Shown in pieces: positions 21,894 through 32,084 of a DNA stretch of 64,000 nucleotides. Each line of letters begins with the position of its first letter. The first letter of the stretch is position 1. The notes under the pieces were generated by a model. It was given only the letters and a program-made list of their open reading frames with translations, was not told the DNA's origin and searched no databases. Position numbers and translations under genes: made by a program. This DNA comes from Limonium bicolor (lineage: Eukaryota; Streptophyta; Magnoliopsida; Caryophyllales; Plumbaginaceae). Location of the stretch: assembly GCA_023374045.1 (NCBI GenBank), contig CM041777.1:477191594-477255593 (forward strand), read 5' to 3'.

Positions 21894-22532
21894 TTAATAG
21901 AGAACTCTACCTCTCTGGATGGCGGTAAGCCTGGAAGTTCCTTGGAAAATATCCATAAATTCTGACACTACTGGCATGTCTGGATCAAAATCAGGGTCGT
22001 GCTCTACATCCTGAACATAGCATAAATATACCTCCTTCTGCTTCCTGACGTGTTTGTACATGGACATAGCAGATATCACCTTTATTGATGGTGCTCTAGG
22101 GCTCTGGCGGTAAGATACCGTCATTCCTGATGGGCTCTTAAGTAACAGTCTGCACTCTGCACAAAGAATGCGGCCTCGGTGCCGCCCCAACCAGTCCATC
22201 CCGGCTATAACGTCAAATCCTAGACCTCTGAACTCATTAGGTCAATAGGAAATTCCTCCTCCTTAATACGGATAGTGGCTCCCCTATAAAGATGAGTGCA
22301 ACTGACCTTCTCCTTAGATGGGAGTGCCACCTTAAAATCAGGTAACTCTACAGCGTCTAGCCCCAACATCCCCGCAAGTGAAGGCGAAATGAAAGTATGT
22401 GAGGCTCCGGAGTCGAACAGTACTAATGCAGCCACTCCATTGACAGGAAAGGTACCAGTGAGGATCGCGCCGCCCTTGCTGGCCTCCTCCTCAGTAAGTA
22501 ACTTAAGGCACCCTCCGTCTCCTTAGCATAAC
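21894..22532 (-). pseudogene. Element C protease and N-terminal RT linker
   Basis: Aspartic protease box [20 protein letters not shown] (22220-22435 frame), then LGRHRGRILCAECRLLLKSP and [20 protein letters not shown] (21894-22199). Broken into two frames. The pol reading frame appears to begin at 22532, directly after TTGTTAG, a splice-acceptor-like site conserved at the same place in D (31115). Confidence 0.78.
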
Positions 22533-22694
22533 CTAACAACAGAATCTGGGTAAGTACTTTGGCATATGATGGAGGTCGAAAAACATTCACTTTTCATAAC
22601 AATAATGCTTCATTGATGAGATGATCTTCTTTCAGATGTCCAAAAACAATTACAACACTAGTACTTTCTAAAAGTCAATTCTAATCTTCCTGGT

Positions 22695-22771
22695 TTCATG
22701 TGAGTGGTGTTTATCACTGTCAAAGGTGAGTGTTTAGTTTAATCCTCTTAATTCCATGGTATAGCACCTTG
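22695..22771 (-). pseudogene. AlkB-domain remnant in element C
   Basis: In element sense the bases read YHGIKRIKLN, followed by an out-of-frame relic of the terminal LTFRQ segment. This is the end of the AlkB 2OG-Fe(II) dioxygenase that is nearly complete in D (31271-31953), including the second metal-binding His (YHG). It differs from D at several bases, and its spacing to the pol acceptor (~160 bp) is like that in D (~140 bp). The rest of the domain was removed by the junction at about 22772. Confidence 0.8.
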
Positions 22772-23064
22772 ATCCTAGCAGGGACATCAAGGGTCTCAAA
22801 GGCGGTCTCCAGCTCGGAGATGTACGCCTCAAGCTTGGCGGGATCGGTCTCCCCCTTAAAGTGTGCGGGTCAAAGGTCTGCAAGACTCTTCACCCAATTT
22901 GGTTCCCTGGGTTATGGCGGTGGAGGTGGTGCACCCACACCAGGCTGATAGCCCATGTGCCCTTAAGCGGCAGCCACGATCTCGGCGATCGTCTGCCCTC
23001 CCGGTATCCCTGAAGCATCATCGCCCTGGCCACGACCTCGGCCTCCTCTAGGACGTCCTGCCAT
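22772..23064 (-). pseudogene. gag: 5' gag fragment next to LTR L2
   Basis: Start ATG at 23064 opens MAGRPRGGRGRGQGDDASG, the RG-rich N-terminus usual in these gag proteins. A later part matches D gag (VKSLADLRPAHFKGETDPAK region). It carries an in-frame stop soon after the start and a 44-bp stretch that D lacks. At 22772 it is fused directly to the AlkB remnant; capsid and zinc-knuckle sequences are missing. This fragment and L2 match element D almost exactly while everything to the left does not. Confidence 0.78.
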
Positions 23065-23267
23065 CTGAACAAGCATAACTCACATTAGATTCGCATCCAC
23101 CACTATTTCGGTTAACGAATTTATAACGTCCGTAGACGGTAAAGACGATCCACACTTATTAGTGGTCATCTGACTCTACTCACTCTAACTTCTCACACCC
23201 TTCACCCATCACTTATTCCTTAACTTATATCCTAACTCGGTGGTTTCTTATTTCCGGTATTTCTTGA

Positions 23268-23294
23268 TCAGAGCGTAACTACACTCTGATACCA
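23268..23294 (-). promoter_or_regulatory. tRNA-iMet primer-binding site with overlapping inverted repeat, next to L2
   Basis: The PBS complement is 23283-23294 (ACTCTGATACCA, one mismatch to the consensus). It overlaps an imperfect inverted repeat, TCAGAGCGTA / TACACTCTGA, at 23268-23289. Confidence 0.8.
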
Positions 23295-23299
23295 CTTTT

Positions 23300-26200
23300 T
23301 GTAACACCCCATCCAAAGCCAATCGTGGTTATCGCAAAACTGAACACTTAATCGAATTCGTCGCAGCGGAAATAACAACACCTGGACCTTGCCACGGTCT
23401 GATCGTTAGAATATACCGGCCTTATCAATTACAACACTTATCCAAGATATACAACCGACCCAAACATCACCATCCAAAATACCACCAACCAACCGAGTTT
23501 AAGTATCTAAGTCATATTTACAAACTTACATCAGTTTCAATATAAACAGACGGGAGCACAAGCGCAACCCGTGCTCAAAATAAACAACCCATCCTAAGTC
23601 TAACCGCTCCTACTCTCGTGGTGCGACTTCATGGGTCTCTTACCTGCAAGTGTAAAACATCCCCCAAAGGGGGTCAGCACGAATGCTGGTACTCCCTCTC
23701 ATGGCCCCCAAGCTAACGGGACTACGACGACTAATTGTCGATAGCATGGAAATTGATTATATACACAAGCATGATATGAAGTGCAATAAAAACAATCCAC
23801 GAATGAACATGCATAGTTCACAAACAATGAACGACACAAGCGTTCCCTTATCAAGTGGGTTAGTAACCCCCTCCTTAGTCCTGATTTCCTTAACCTCAGT
23901 TCCTTACCTTACCTTAATCTTAACCTCAACTTATTCTCAGTATACAAACCGTTCCTGGAAGGGAATGGTTGTAGCTTAATTTCAAACCTGGGATTTAGGT
24001 GATCCCACCGCACCATCTTAATGCCACCTACCCTAGACGGGAGTCCAGCGTAGCTGAGCCGGCATCCGGCCCTAGGCTACAAGTCCGAAGACAAGTCCTT
24101 AAGCGGAGGGCGGATCTGATTCAGATACCGTCCCCCTTTCCTTAGCATGCATGACCGGAGTCAGTCCCGGGTTTCCTCACTCAAGTTCCAGTTAGTAGAA
24201 ATCTTAAACACCATGTGTTAGTTAAACCTTAACGGGTATTAACCAACAATCACCAATACTTAGCTCTTATTCTTAACTTAGTAAGTACTAAACTCGGTTA
24301 GTAGCATTCTCATCTCGTGGGTTAGTGTAAAAAAACACATACACAACGAGAACAAATATAACCGGTTGCATGCTTTATCTTGTCTTAGTCATAGCAAGTA
24401 AACAGATAGCACACAAGCCGAGGGACACCTCGTAGCAAGCAGGTCACAAGAAGATTGTACCGTTCACCGTCGATCGTTGTTCGTTAACCTTCTCCGGGCC
24501 CCACACACAACCTAAAACATTGATTCATTCTTAGGCCATTAGTTATTTGCACCTTACTTAACTCACTTAGTCCCTAAAGATTCCCATTGGATATTCTCTT
24601 AAATCCTTGCCACTTAACCTTATAACTTAACTTTAAACATTAAGGTTTTTACTTCACTTAACTTAATCCCTTAGGTTCTTAGGGTCCTAATCATTACTAC
24701 CCTACCAATGGTATACCTTATTACCAATTATCATCCTTGAATTCAAAATTTCCTTTTTTTAAGTGTTAAGGGTCGTCCGACCCACCGTCCGACCCACCAA
24801 CTGGGTCGGACCCTTCTAGTAACTTTCGGGTTTGAAAAACTCCACTTGTCCGACCCACGTCCGACCCAACCAACTGGGTCGGACCATTCCAGAAATTTTC
24901 CATCTTCTAAACCTCATCTGTCCGACCCATGTCCGACCCAACCAACTGGGTCGGACCATTCCAGAAATTTTCTCATCCTTTAAAACACACCCGTCCGACC
25001 CATGTCCGACCCAAATCCTCTGGGTCGGACCGTTCCAGAATCATTCACTGGCGTCTAACAGAGGCCGTCCGACCCAAACTTGGGTCGGACCCCTGGGTCA
25101 CCCACCAGAACATGCCCATACATTGTCAAATTTTCACTAAACTTTTCCTCAAGTCTTCCAATGTGTTCTAACATCATTTAGACCTTAAACCCACCTTAAA
25201 CCATCTTCTAAACTCATTAAAACAACCTTCAAAGATCATTCCAATCCTTTACTCATTCTTACAACAACTACTAACACTTAACACTTATCTCTTTCCTACA
25301 TTTCACATCCCTTTCCCTAGAACTTCTACTAGCCAAAAGTTCCCTCCTTAAGAACTTGACCACACGATATACACCACTTGCATCCTATTACATTTTCTAG
25401 GCTTCCTTAAATTCTAAACTCTAGTCTCTACTTAAATCATCTAAAATTTTTACACTCATTTACATCTAACTTACCCAAGTTGCCTAGCTTCTTATATCAA
25501 CATTTACCTACGTCCTAAATACTCAAGTACATTCTTTTGATTCCTAAATCCTTCATAGTGATGCCTAAGTCATCATAAGTCATTTAAACACCTTAATCTC
25601 ACCCTTTCTCATCAAGACAAGCTTTAGAACTTCCTAGTACTTCCTTAGTCATGAAATCTCCTTAGAACATCTCAAACACTTAGGTTCTCCTCTAAATTTT
25701 CACATGGGTTCTATAGCATATAGTACATCTTAACACTTGGTTTTTCACCATCAAACAACCAAGATCACTTAAATTCTCATCACAACACCTTAACATACAA
25801 TTTACACCAAAACTACACCACATCATTACATAGTGTATAAACTTAAATGCTTGGCACTTAGGCCCTTAAATGACAATAATCCTAACCACTGAATTTCCAC
25901 ATATATTTGCCTTTAACCTGCGAATACACACAACAAGGCTCCCATTGAAATAAAATGCTTCTTGTAATTCATCTCAACATTGTTTGACTATTTTTTTCTC
26001 ATTGGCTCCTTAGTCACAAGTTCTCAAACATAATCATTTTTCTCCTAGGTCATATTAGCCCATTTCTAATGTAAACTCTACACTAAACTCATCACATATC
26101 TAAATCCCATTCCCTTAAACAATAAAACACCTTAAGGTAAGTACTTTACCTTGTTCTTTTACAAGCTTTACAAACTTTCTCCCTTAGGGTTTTCCTTGCT

Positions 26201-27442
26201 CAATCTCGGTCACCAATATATCTCCTTGCCAATGTTCTAACCAATATCCAATGAATCCAATGAGTACTAGATAATACATTAACCCTAAGGAACAAACCCT
26301 AGGTCAAAATGTGTTTTAAGGTATTAAGGTAATTGTTTTACCTTGGTTTCTCAAGACAAGCTTGGATATGAAGCAAGAAGGACCTCCTCAATCCTTTGAA
26401 GAGTAGAAAACAAGCTAGAACAAGGCATTAAAATGAAGCCTCATGAGCATGTATTTTCAGCCATGAAGAAAAAATGATGGAAACCTAGATTTTCTTACAC
26501 TTTCTTTACCTTAAGAGAATGGAGAAGCCAATGGAGTCTCCAAACTTGAGTTTCCTCCTCTAATGGTGGTTTGGCTTGGCACCAAATCAAAGCTCTTGAA
26601 GTTTTGAAAAGATAGAAAGAGAGAGCTTGAGCTAACTAAGAAGAATATGTAATTTGTTTTGGTTTTGAAGCTAAAATGAGTAAGTAGTGTACAAAGGAAG
26701 GTGGAGCTAGCATGGGGTTTTCTTCACGTCAATGGAGAAGAAGAGAGGAGCAGCTCAAACCGTGGGAACAAGACAGAATGAGAGATGAGAGGAGGTGATT
26801 AAAGGTAAGATATATTTACTTGTAAAGTAAATAGTAGTTTTGCTTTATAATTATTTGTTTACTTAATAACTAATAAAGGTGGTGACTCACCTTGTAAAAA
26901 CCGGCCCCCATTAAGTAAAAAGGGGTACTTAAGTCTTTGTTGACCAAATATCTCACTTATATTGACTTATGTTATAAACTAGCTTAATTAAATTACTATT
27001 CACAAAACAAGGCACATTGTTGTGAAATTTTTGATTTCCCATTGATTTAGACTTCCTAATGTGATAATAATTAGTACACATGTTAATTAAAGAGTAATGA
27101 TGGACATTTAGCCATTCAAAACCCATTTACAAGACAATTTTTCAAAAATGTGCTTTAAGACTCCTTAAAGCACATTTTGTGTTTTAACCTGTTTTCAAGG
27201 TTGGTTTTCTTTGGTAATTGATTTAAAATGACCATTAGGATATTACTAAGGTCTTAGAACAATATTTGGGTACTCACCCAAGTCTCTCCAAGCTTAGAGC
27301 ACGTTTTTGCCTAAACTGCTCTTTTGGTGTTTCCTTATGTTTTCTTTGATTAGAAATGTTTCTTAATGTTTCTAAGGCATTATTTAGCCCCTTATAACTT
27401 AGTTTATCATTTAAACACCATATCTAAGTTTGGGGTATTTCA
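23300..27442 (-). repeat. LTR L2 (5' LTR of the C chain, 3' LTR of D), 4.1 kb
   Basis: Plus strand TGTAACACCCCATCC...GGGGTATTTCA. Nearly the same sequence and length as L3 (42235-46382), with only scattered differences by eye. It has a PBS on its right-hand neighbour side at 23283 and a PPT at 27443, so it is shared by two internal regions. It contains the GTCCGACCC hairpin array and the conserved GTGCTGACCCCC...TTGCAGGTA block (23641-23680). Confidence 0.9.
24775..25090 (-). repeat. Hairpin array in L2: five GTCCGACCC...GGGTCGGAC units, ~73-bp period
   Basis: Units start at 24775, 24848, 24920, 24993 and 25067. The first four carry two direct GTCCGACCC arms and one inverted GGGTCGGAC arm; the fifth is a simple hairpin. 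Frames through the array (for example 24832-25140) are artefacts. Confidence 0.9.
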
Positions 27443-27460
27443 ATCTACCCCCCTTAAAAG
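27443..27460 (-). promoter_or_regulatory. Polypurine tract of element D
   Basis: Plus strand ATCTACCCCCCTTAAAAG; in element sense a purine tract ending at the LTR. 27461-27749 is the 3' untranslated stretch, with no coding capacity. Confidence 0.85.
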
Positions 27461-27749
27461 AACTTTGTCCCCAAAGTTCACATATATGCTTAACCATTCA
27501 CGGTACTCAATTCCCTTAATCTTAACACCACATCTTATATTCACATTCACACATCTCAAGACTCAAAGGTCAATCTCAAATACAATACATAAGTATCATA
27601 CATAACTCAAGTTAACACCAAAGTGTAGCAACTTACACAAATTCACATCTTAAACAACCAAACAAACGACAACAAGTTTGTTTCCTAACTCAAAAGCAGG
27701 AAGCTCTACCCCCTTAAAAAGGGGTACGCCCGTACCCTATACAGACGAT

Positions 27750-27938
27750 CTAGTCAGTAAACAAAGAAGGGTACTTCACCCTCATCTTATCCTCTAATTC
27801 CCACGTGGCCTCTTCGACATCCTGGTTAGACCAGAGAACCTTCACCAGTCGCACTGACTGGTGGCGAGTGTCCCTAGTCTTACTGTCCAAGATTCTCTGA
27901 GGAGTCTCCACGGATCTCATATTCGGTTCTAATGTCAA
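27750..27938 (-). pseudogene. Element D chromodomain tail
   Basis: Reads SVRLVKVLWSNQDVEEATWE and ends YPSLFTD before the stop at 27750. The ATWELE motif and position after integrase mark a Tekay/Del chromovirus. Separated by a frameshift from the integrase frame ending at 27950. Confidence 0.8.
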
Positions 27939-27949
27939 CCTCTCAGGTT

Positions 27950-29306
27950 CTACATATGGAGGGGTGGTGCATGTATTTCTTTAGCTGTGAAACGTGAAAA
28001 ATCATGCACTTTACCCAGTTCAGCAGGTAAATTCAACCTGTAAGCAACCGGGCCCACCCGCTCCGTAATCTCATAAGGACCAACAAACTTCGGGCTGAAT
28101 TTACCCTTCTGCCCAAACCTGAATACACCCTTCATCGGTGAAACTCGCAGAAATACCTGGTCGCTCACTGCGAACTCCAGGTCCCGTCGTCGAACATCAG
28201 CATACGACTTCTGCCTATCTTGAGCAGCTTTCATGTTCTCCCTGATTTGCTGAACTTCAGCCTTAACTTGCTCTAAGTACTCTGGTCCTATAATGACCGT
28301 CTCACTACTCATCCCAGCAGAGCGGTGTACGACATGGTCTACCGTACCACGCTTGAAAAGGTGCCATCTTGATCGAAGCGTGATAGCTGTTGTTGTATGA
28401 AAACTCGATCAGATGCAATTTGTCAATCCAACTGCCCTGGAAGTCTAAGGCACATGCCCTCAGCATGTCCTCGAGTGTCTGAATAGTACGCTCAGTCTGA
28501 CCATCTGTCTGAGGATGGAACGTGGTACTCAGCTTGAGTTCTGTACCCAACGCTTCTCTAGTAGCTCTCCAGTACCTCGAAAGTAATCTGGTATCTCTAT
28601 CTGACACTATGGTCTTCGGTATCCCGTGATGTCTCATGGTTTCTTTCTCAAACAACTCAGCTAATTTGGTCACCTTCCAAGTATCCTTCATCGGTATGAA
28701 TCGGGCTACTTTGGTAAGGCGATCCACCACCACCCATATCATGTTGAGACCTCCCCTAGCAGGTGGAAGTCCAACTACAAAGTCCATGGAGATATCATGG
28801 AACTTCCATTCCGGAACTGGCATCGATTGTACCATTCCGCCCGGTCGTCGGTGCTCGAATTTTACCTTCTGGCATGTGAGACACCTCAAGACGAACTCGG
28901 TAACATCTGTCTTCATCCCCGACCACCAGATGTATCTCTTCATGTCTTTATACATAGAGGCTCCCGGATGGATGGAAACTGAAGAACAGTGTGATTCCCT
29001 AAGTATACGGTCTTTCAGATCTGTGTTGCCCCGTGGTATGCATAACCGGCCCTTAAGTCTGATCAGATCATCATCATGAAGTCTGAAGTCGTATTTCTGA
29101 CTCTCAAAGGTACCATCCGTTAGCTTCTGTCTGACCTCTCTCATGTACTCATCTGACCTCTGAGCCTCTCGCACCTCATCAACCAAGCTGGAGAAAGAAA
29201 CTAGCGAATGGAGTGAGTGTGCTCGACGGCTCAGGGCGTCTGCTACAACATTGGCCTTCCCCTCTTTGTATTGGAGGTCAATGTCATAGTCTTTCAAAAA
29301 TTCCAA
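27950..29306 (-). pseudogene. int: Element D integrase with end of RNase H linker
   Basis: Two open pieces (29306-28305, 28312-27950) joined by a frameshift where WDESSE should be. [20 protein letters not shown] is the RNase H end. Zinc domain RESHCSSVSIH ... CLTCQKVKFEH. DDE core: [40 protein letters not shown] module [19 protein letters not shown]. Catalytic acids are intact. Confidence 0.88.
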
Positions 29307-29315
29307 CCATCTCCT

Positions 29316-30600
29316 CTATCTAAGATTCAACTCCTTCTGAGTGAATATGTATTTCAAGCTCTTATGATCGGTGTAGATCGTCACACTAACCCCGTATAAG
29401 TAATGGCGCCATATCTTCAAGGCGAAGACTACAGCTCCCAGCTCTAAATCATGTGTGGGGTAGTTCTCCTCATGTTTCTTCAACTGGCGTGAGGCATATG
29501 CCACCACCTTGCCATGTTGCATGAGCACGCAACCCAGCCCTCTGCCGGATGCAGCACAAACCTCAAAGCCCTCTGTACCGTCTGGAATGGTCAGAACCGG
29601 TGCAGTGGTCAGTGAGTCCTTCAAACTCTGAAATGATTTCTCACAGTCAGTCGTCCACAAGAACGGTGCATCCTTCTTCATCAGACTGGTCATCAGCTTC
29701 GCGACCTTGCTAAAATCCCTAACAAACCTCCTGTAGTAACCTGCCAGATCGAGAAAGCTCCGGATGTCGGTAACAGTCTTCGGCCTTGGCCAAGTACGTA
29801 CGACATCAATCTTTGCTGGATCCACTGAGATCCCAGCATCCGAGATGACATGACCTAGGAAAGAGACTTGGTCAAGCCAAAACTCACATTTGGAGAACTT
29901 GGCATATAGCTGGTTCTCCTCAATATTTCCAATACTCTCCTCAGATGTTCCTCATGCTCACCCTTAGATTTCGAGTATATCAAAATATCATCAATAAACA
30001 CCACAACCGACTTGTCCAGCTGCTCCCGGAACAAGCGGTTCATCAGATCTATAAACTTCGCCGGTGCGTTCGACAAACCGAATGGCATCACTGTAAACTC
30101 ATAGTGGCCGTATCGTGTCCGGAATGCCGTCTTCTCAATATCTCCCCCTTAATGGCTATCTGATGATACCCCGATCTGAGATCAATCTTGGAGAACACAG
30201 ATGCTCCCTTCAACTGATTGAACAAATCGTCAATGCGGGGTAGTGGGTACTTATTCTTCACTGTTACTGCATTCAGCTCTCTGTAGTCGATGCAGACGCG
30301 GAGACTACCATCCTTCTTCTTCACGAAGAGGACTGGCGCTCCCCATGGTGGCACACTTGGTCTTATAAATCCCTTATCTAACAAGTCTTTCAACTGTTCT
30401 TTTAATTCATTCATTTCTGCCGGAGCCATGCGGTATGGTGCTTTGGCTATAGGTCCGGTACCAGGTAGTAGCTCAATGGTGAACTCTACCTCCCGAGTGG
30501 GTGGCATGCCGGGCAGTTCCCGTGGAAATAGGTCGGGGAACTCCGACACTACCGGTAAGTCGGGGTCGAACTCGGGGTCTCTCTCTATGTCCTGTACATA
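29316..30600 (-). pseudogene. Element D reverse transcriptase-RNase H
   Basis: [46 protein letters not shown], catalytic [14 protein letters not shown]. RNase [40 protein letters not shown]. Lesions: frameshifts near 30090 and 29850, a damaged first RNase H box (VCAASGRG in place of the usual D-containing box), and a CAG-to-TAG stop just after ELNLR (29313). Confidence 0.85.
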
Positions 30601-31115
30601 GAAGAGGTACACTTCTTCCTTTCTCCTTAATTCCTTATACATTGTCATGGCGGTGATGATCTTAGTCGAAGGCTCTCTAGGCCTCTGGCGGTATGATATT
30701 GTTACCCCAGACGGACCCCTGAGCAGCAATCTATGCTCGGCGCAGAGGATACGTCCCTTGTGCCGCTCCAACCAGTTCATCCCGAAGATAACATCAAATC
30801 CTAGCTCACTGAACTCAATAAAACTGACTGGAAAGTCTTCTCCCTGAATTCTGGCAGTGGCTCCTCGGTAGTAACGAGTGCAACGAACCTTCTCCTTAGA
30901 CGGGAGCGTAACTGTGAAGTCGGGTAGCTCATCAGCGTCTAGCCCCAACCTGCTCGCGAAAGATGCCGAGACAAAGGTATGCGAGGCCCCTGAGTCGAAG
31001 AGAACTGATGCCTCAATCCCATTAATCGGAAAGGTGCCGGTGAGGATAGTGCCGCTGGCGTCGGCCTGTGCCTCTGTAAGTATGCTTAACGCACCTTCCG
31101 TACCGAGTCCATGAC
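30600..31115 (-). pseudogene. Element D protease and N-terminal pol
   Basis: The frame is open from the TTAG/GTCATGG junction at 31115: [20 protein letters not shown], then the protease box [20 protein letters not shown] and [20 protein letters not shown]. There is no ATG in this frame between an upstream TGA and the protease box, so pol cannot start on its own here; it needs fusion to gag. The frame appears undamaged from 31115 into RT (to about 30090). Confidence 0.82.
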
Positions 31116-31270
31116 CTAATTGTGTTCACAAGGTTCATGAGTATTGATGGTATAACAAGAGTCGTAACAATTAATATGAACAACACTGTTATTTTATTCA
31201 TAACCATCCTGTTTACATCATGTGCTTCAATCTTACATCTGATTCCTCATCTCATTCTAACATTACATGA
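31116..31270 (-). other. Non-coding spacer between AlkB stop and pol acceptor in D
   Basis: 155 bp, AT-rich, stops in all frames. It ends CACAATTAG at 31116, followed by the pol frame. The same arrangement, with diverged sequence, is in C (22533-22695). Confidence 0.6.
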
Positions 31271-31953
31271 CTAATATTGTCTAAAGGTTAGTGCTGACGG
31301 TGTTGTATTCAGCTTGATTCTCTTAATCCCATGGTATAACATCCTTGATTCTCCTCCCATAACTAATACATCTCCAGACTTAAGTACCAACTTATTCGCA
31401 CGGTCTGCACGCTTCTGCTCGCCGTATAAAAATTCTGCATCATCCCCAATGGACCAAGACACTACGGGTATCCCTCTTTCGAGAGACTCCGTTGTCTCGT
31501 CCTTATCCTGGTGTAGTCCAAGTCGCCCATCGTTCTCGTAGAAGTTCACAATGCAAATGTCTGGAATCGGTTCAGCTTCCAATTGCTGAGCGATTTCCAC
31601 GACTTGTGTAATAACTGGATGGAACTCTTCGGGTATCCCCGGTGGTGAGACTCCATCTTGCATCCTCGTAGTTTGGTAGTTCTTGGCATACGGATTCCAT
31701 TCCTTGCCGCTCATCATTTTTAATTTCATCTTTGCTCCCCCTAGGTACTCCGGTGTGTAAAACCTCCCGGTCCCATTCCTAGTTGACTGCATTTCCTGAT
31801 GATGGCTATTTGCGCTTCGGGTGTCAGGTATCCCCTTAATAAATCATACCTGGGCGGATAACCTGACATTGTTCGGTGGAAAGTCTATGGTTTCGATGTC
31901 GGTGTGCTCCGGGTTAGGTGTAAATGGTATTGGATAGCAGATGTTGAAGCTTC
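31271..31953 (-). CDS. AlkB-type 2-oxoglutarate/Fe(II) dioxygenase inside retrotransposon D
   Basis: Oxidative demethylase family acting on N-methylated nucleic-acid bases. Seen: the main frame (31792-31273, 173 codons) has YTPEYLGGAKMKLKMMSG, PDICIVNFYENDGRLGLHQD, then KDE, VVSWSIGDDAEFLYGEQ, GDVLVMGG, MLYHGIKRI and terminal LTFRQY. Metal ligands are H94 and D96 (HQD) and H154 (YHG); the 2OG-binding Arg is R171. Upstream, two frames continue the domain: RYDLLRGYLTPEAQIAIIRK (about 31850-31770) and SFNICYPIPFTPNP (from 31953), separated by single-base frameshifts near 31765 and 31850. It resembles the plant AlkB homologues with an HQDKDE core (ALKBH1-like; family assignment from motifs only). 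It has its own TAG and lies between gag and protease. Predicted exon start 31953. Confidence 0.88.
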
Positions 31954-32084
31954 CTAAAGTGGTAGTAGGTTATATCTTACTTAAGTTCTAATCTTATCCC
32001 ATTCTTACTTAACTCAATTATTCACCAAACATGCATGATAATGCGGTAAGCAGGCAATTTTTTACTAAGTGGTTATAGCGGTAC
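31954..32084 (-). other. Predicted 131-bp intron between gag and AlkB frames
   Basis: In element sense: donor CCAG/GTACCG at 32084, acceptor CCACTTTAG/GAAGC at 31954. Unspliced, gag continues GTACCGCTATAACCACTTAG and stops. Spliced, the codons become CCA GGA AGC TTC AAC and run into SFNICYPI of the AlkB domain. The same donor joined to the acceptor at 31116 gives CCA GGT CAT GGA and runs into the protease frame. Phases match in both cases. This assumes the final gag frame (ending SSRPG), which is separated from the zinc-knuckle frame by an indel. Confidence 0.45.

Noticed and set aside
24832..25171. Frames with repeated RPTHVRPNQLGR-like peptides (also 43707-44107)
   Set aside because: Translation of the GTCCGACCC hairpin array in several frames; not a protein repeat gene.
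13825..27442. C as a normal full-length element with L1 and L2 as its two LTRs
   Set aside because: L1 and L2 differ in length (4.9 against 4.1 kb) and do not align outside their ends, and the gag side matches D. It is a recombinant.
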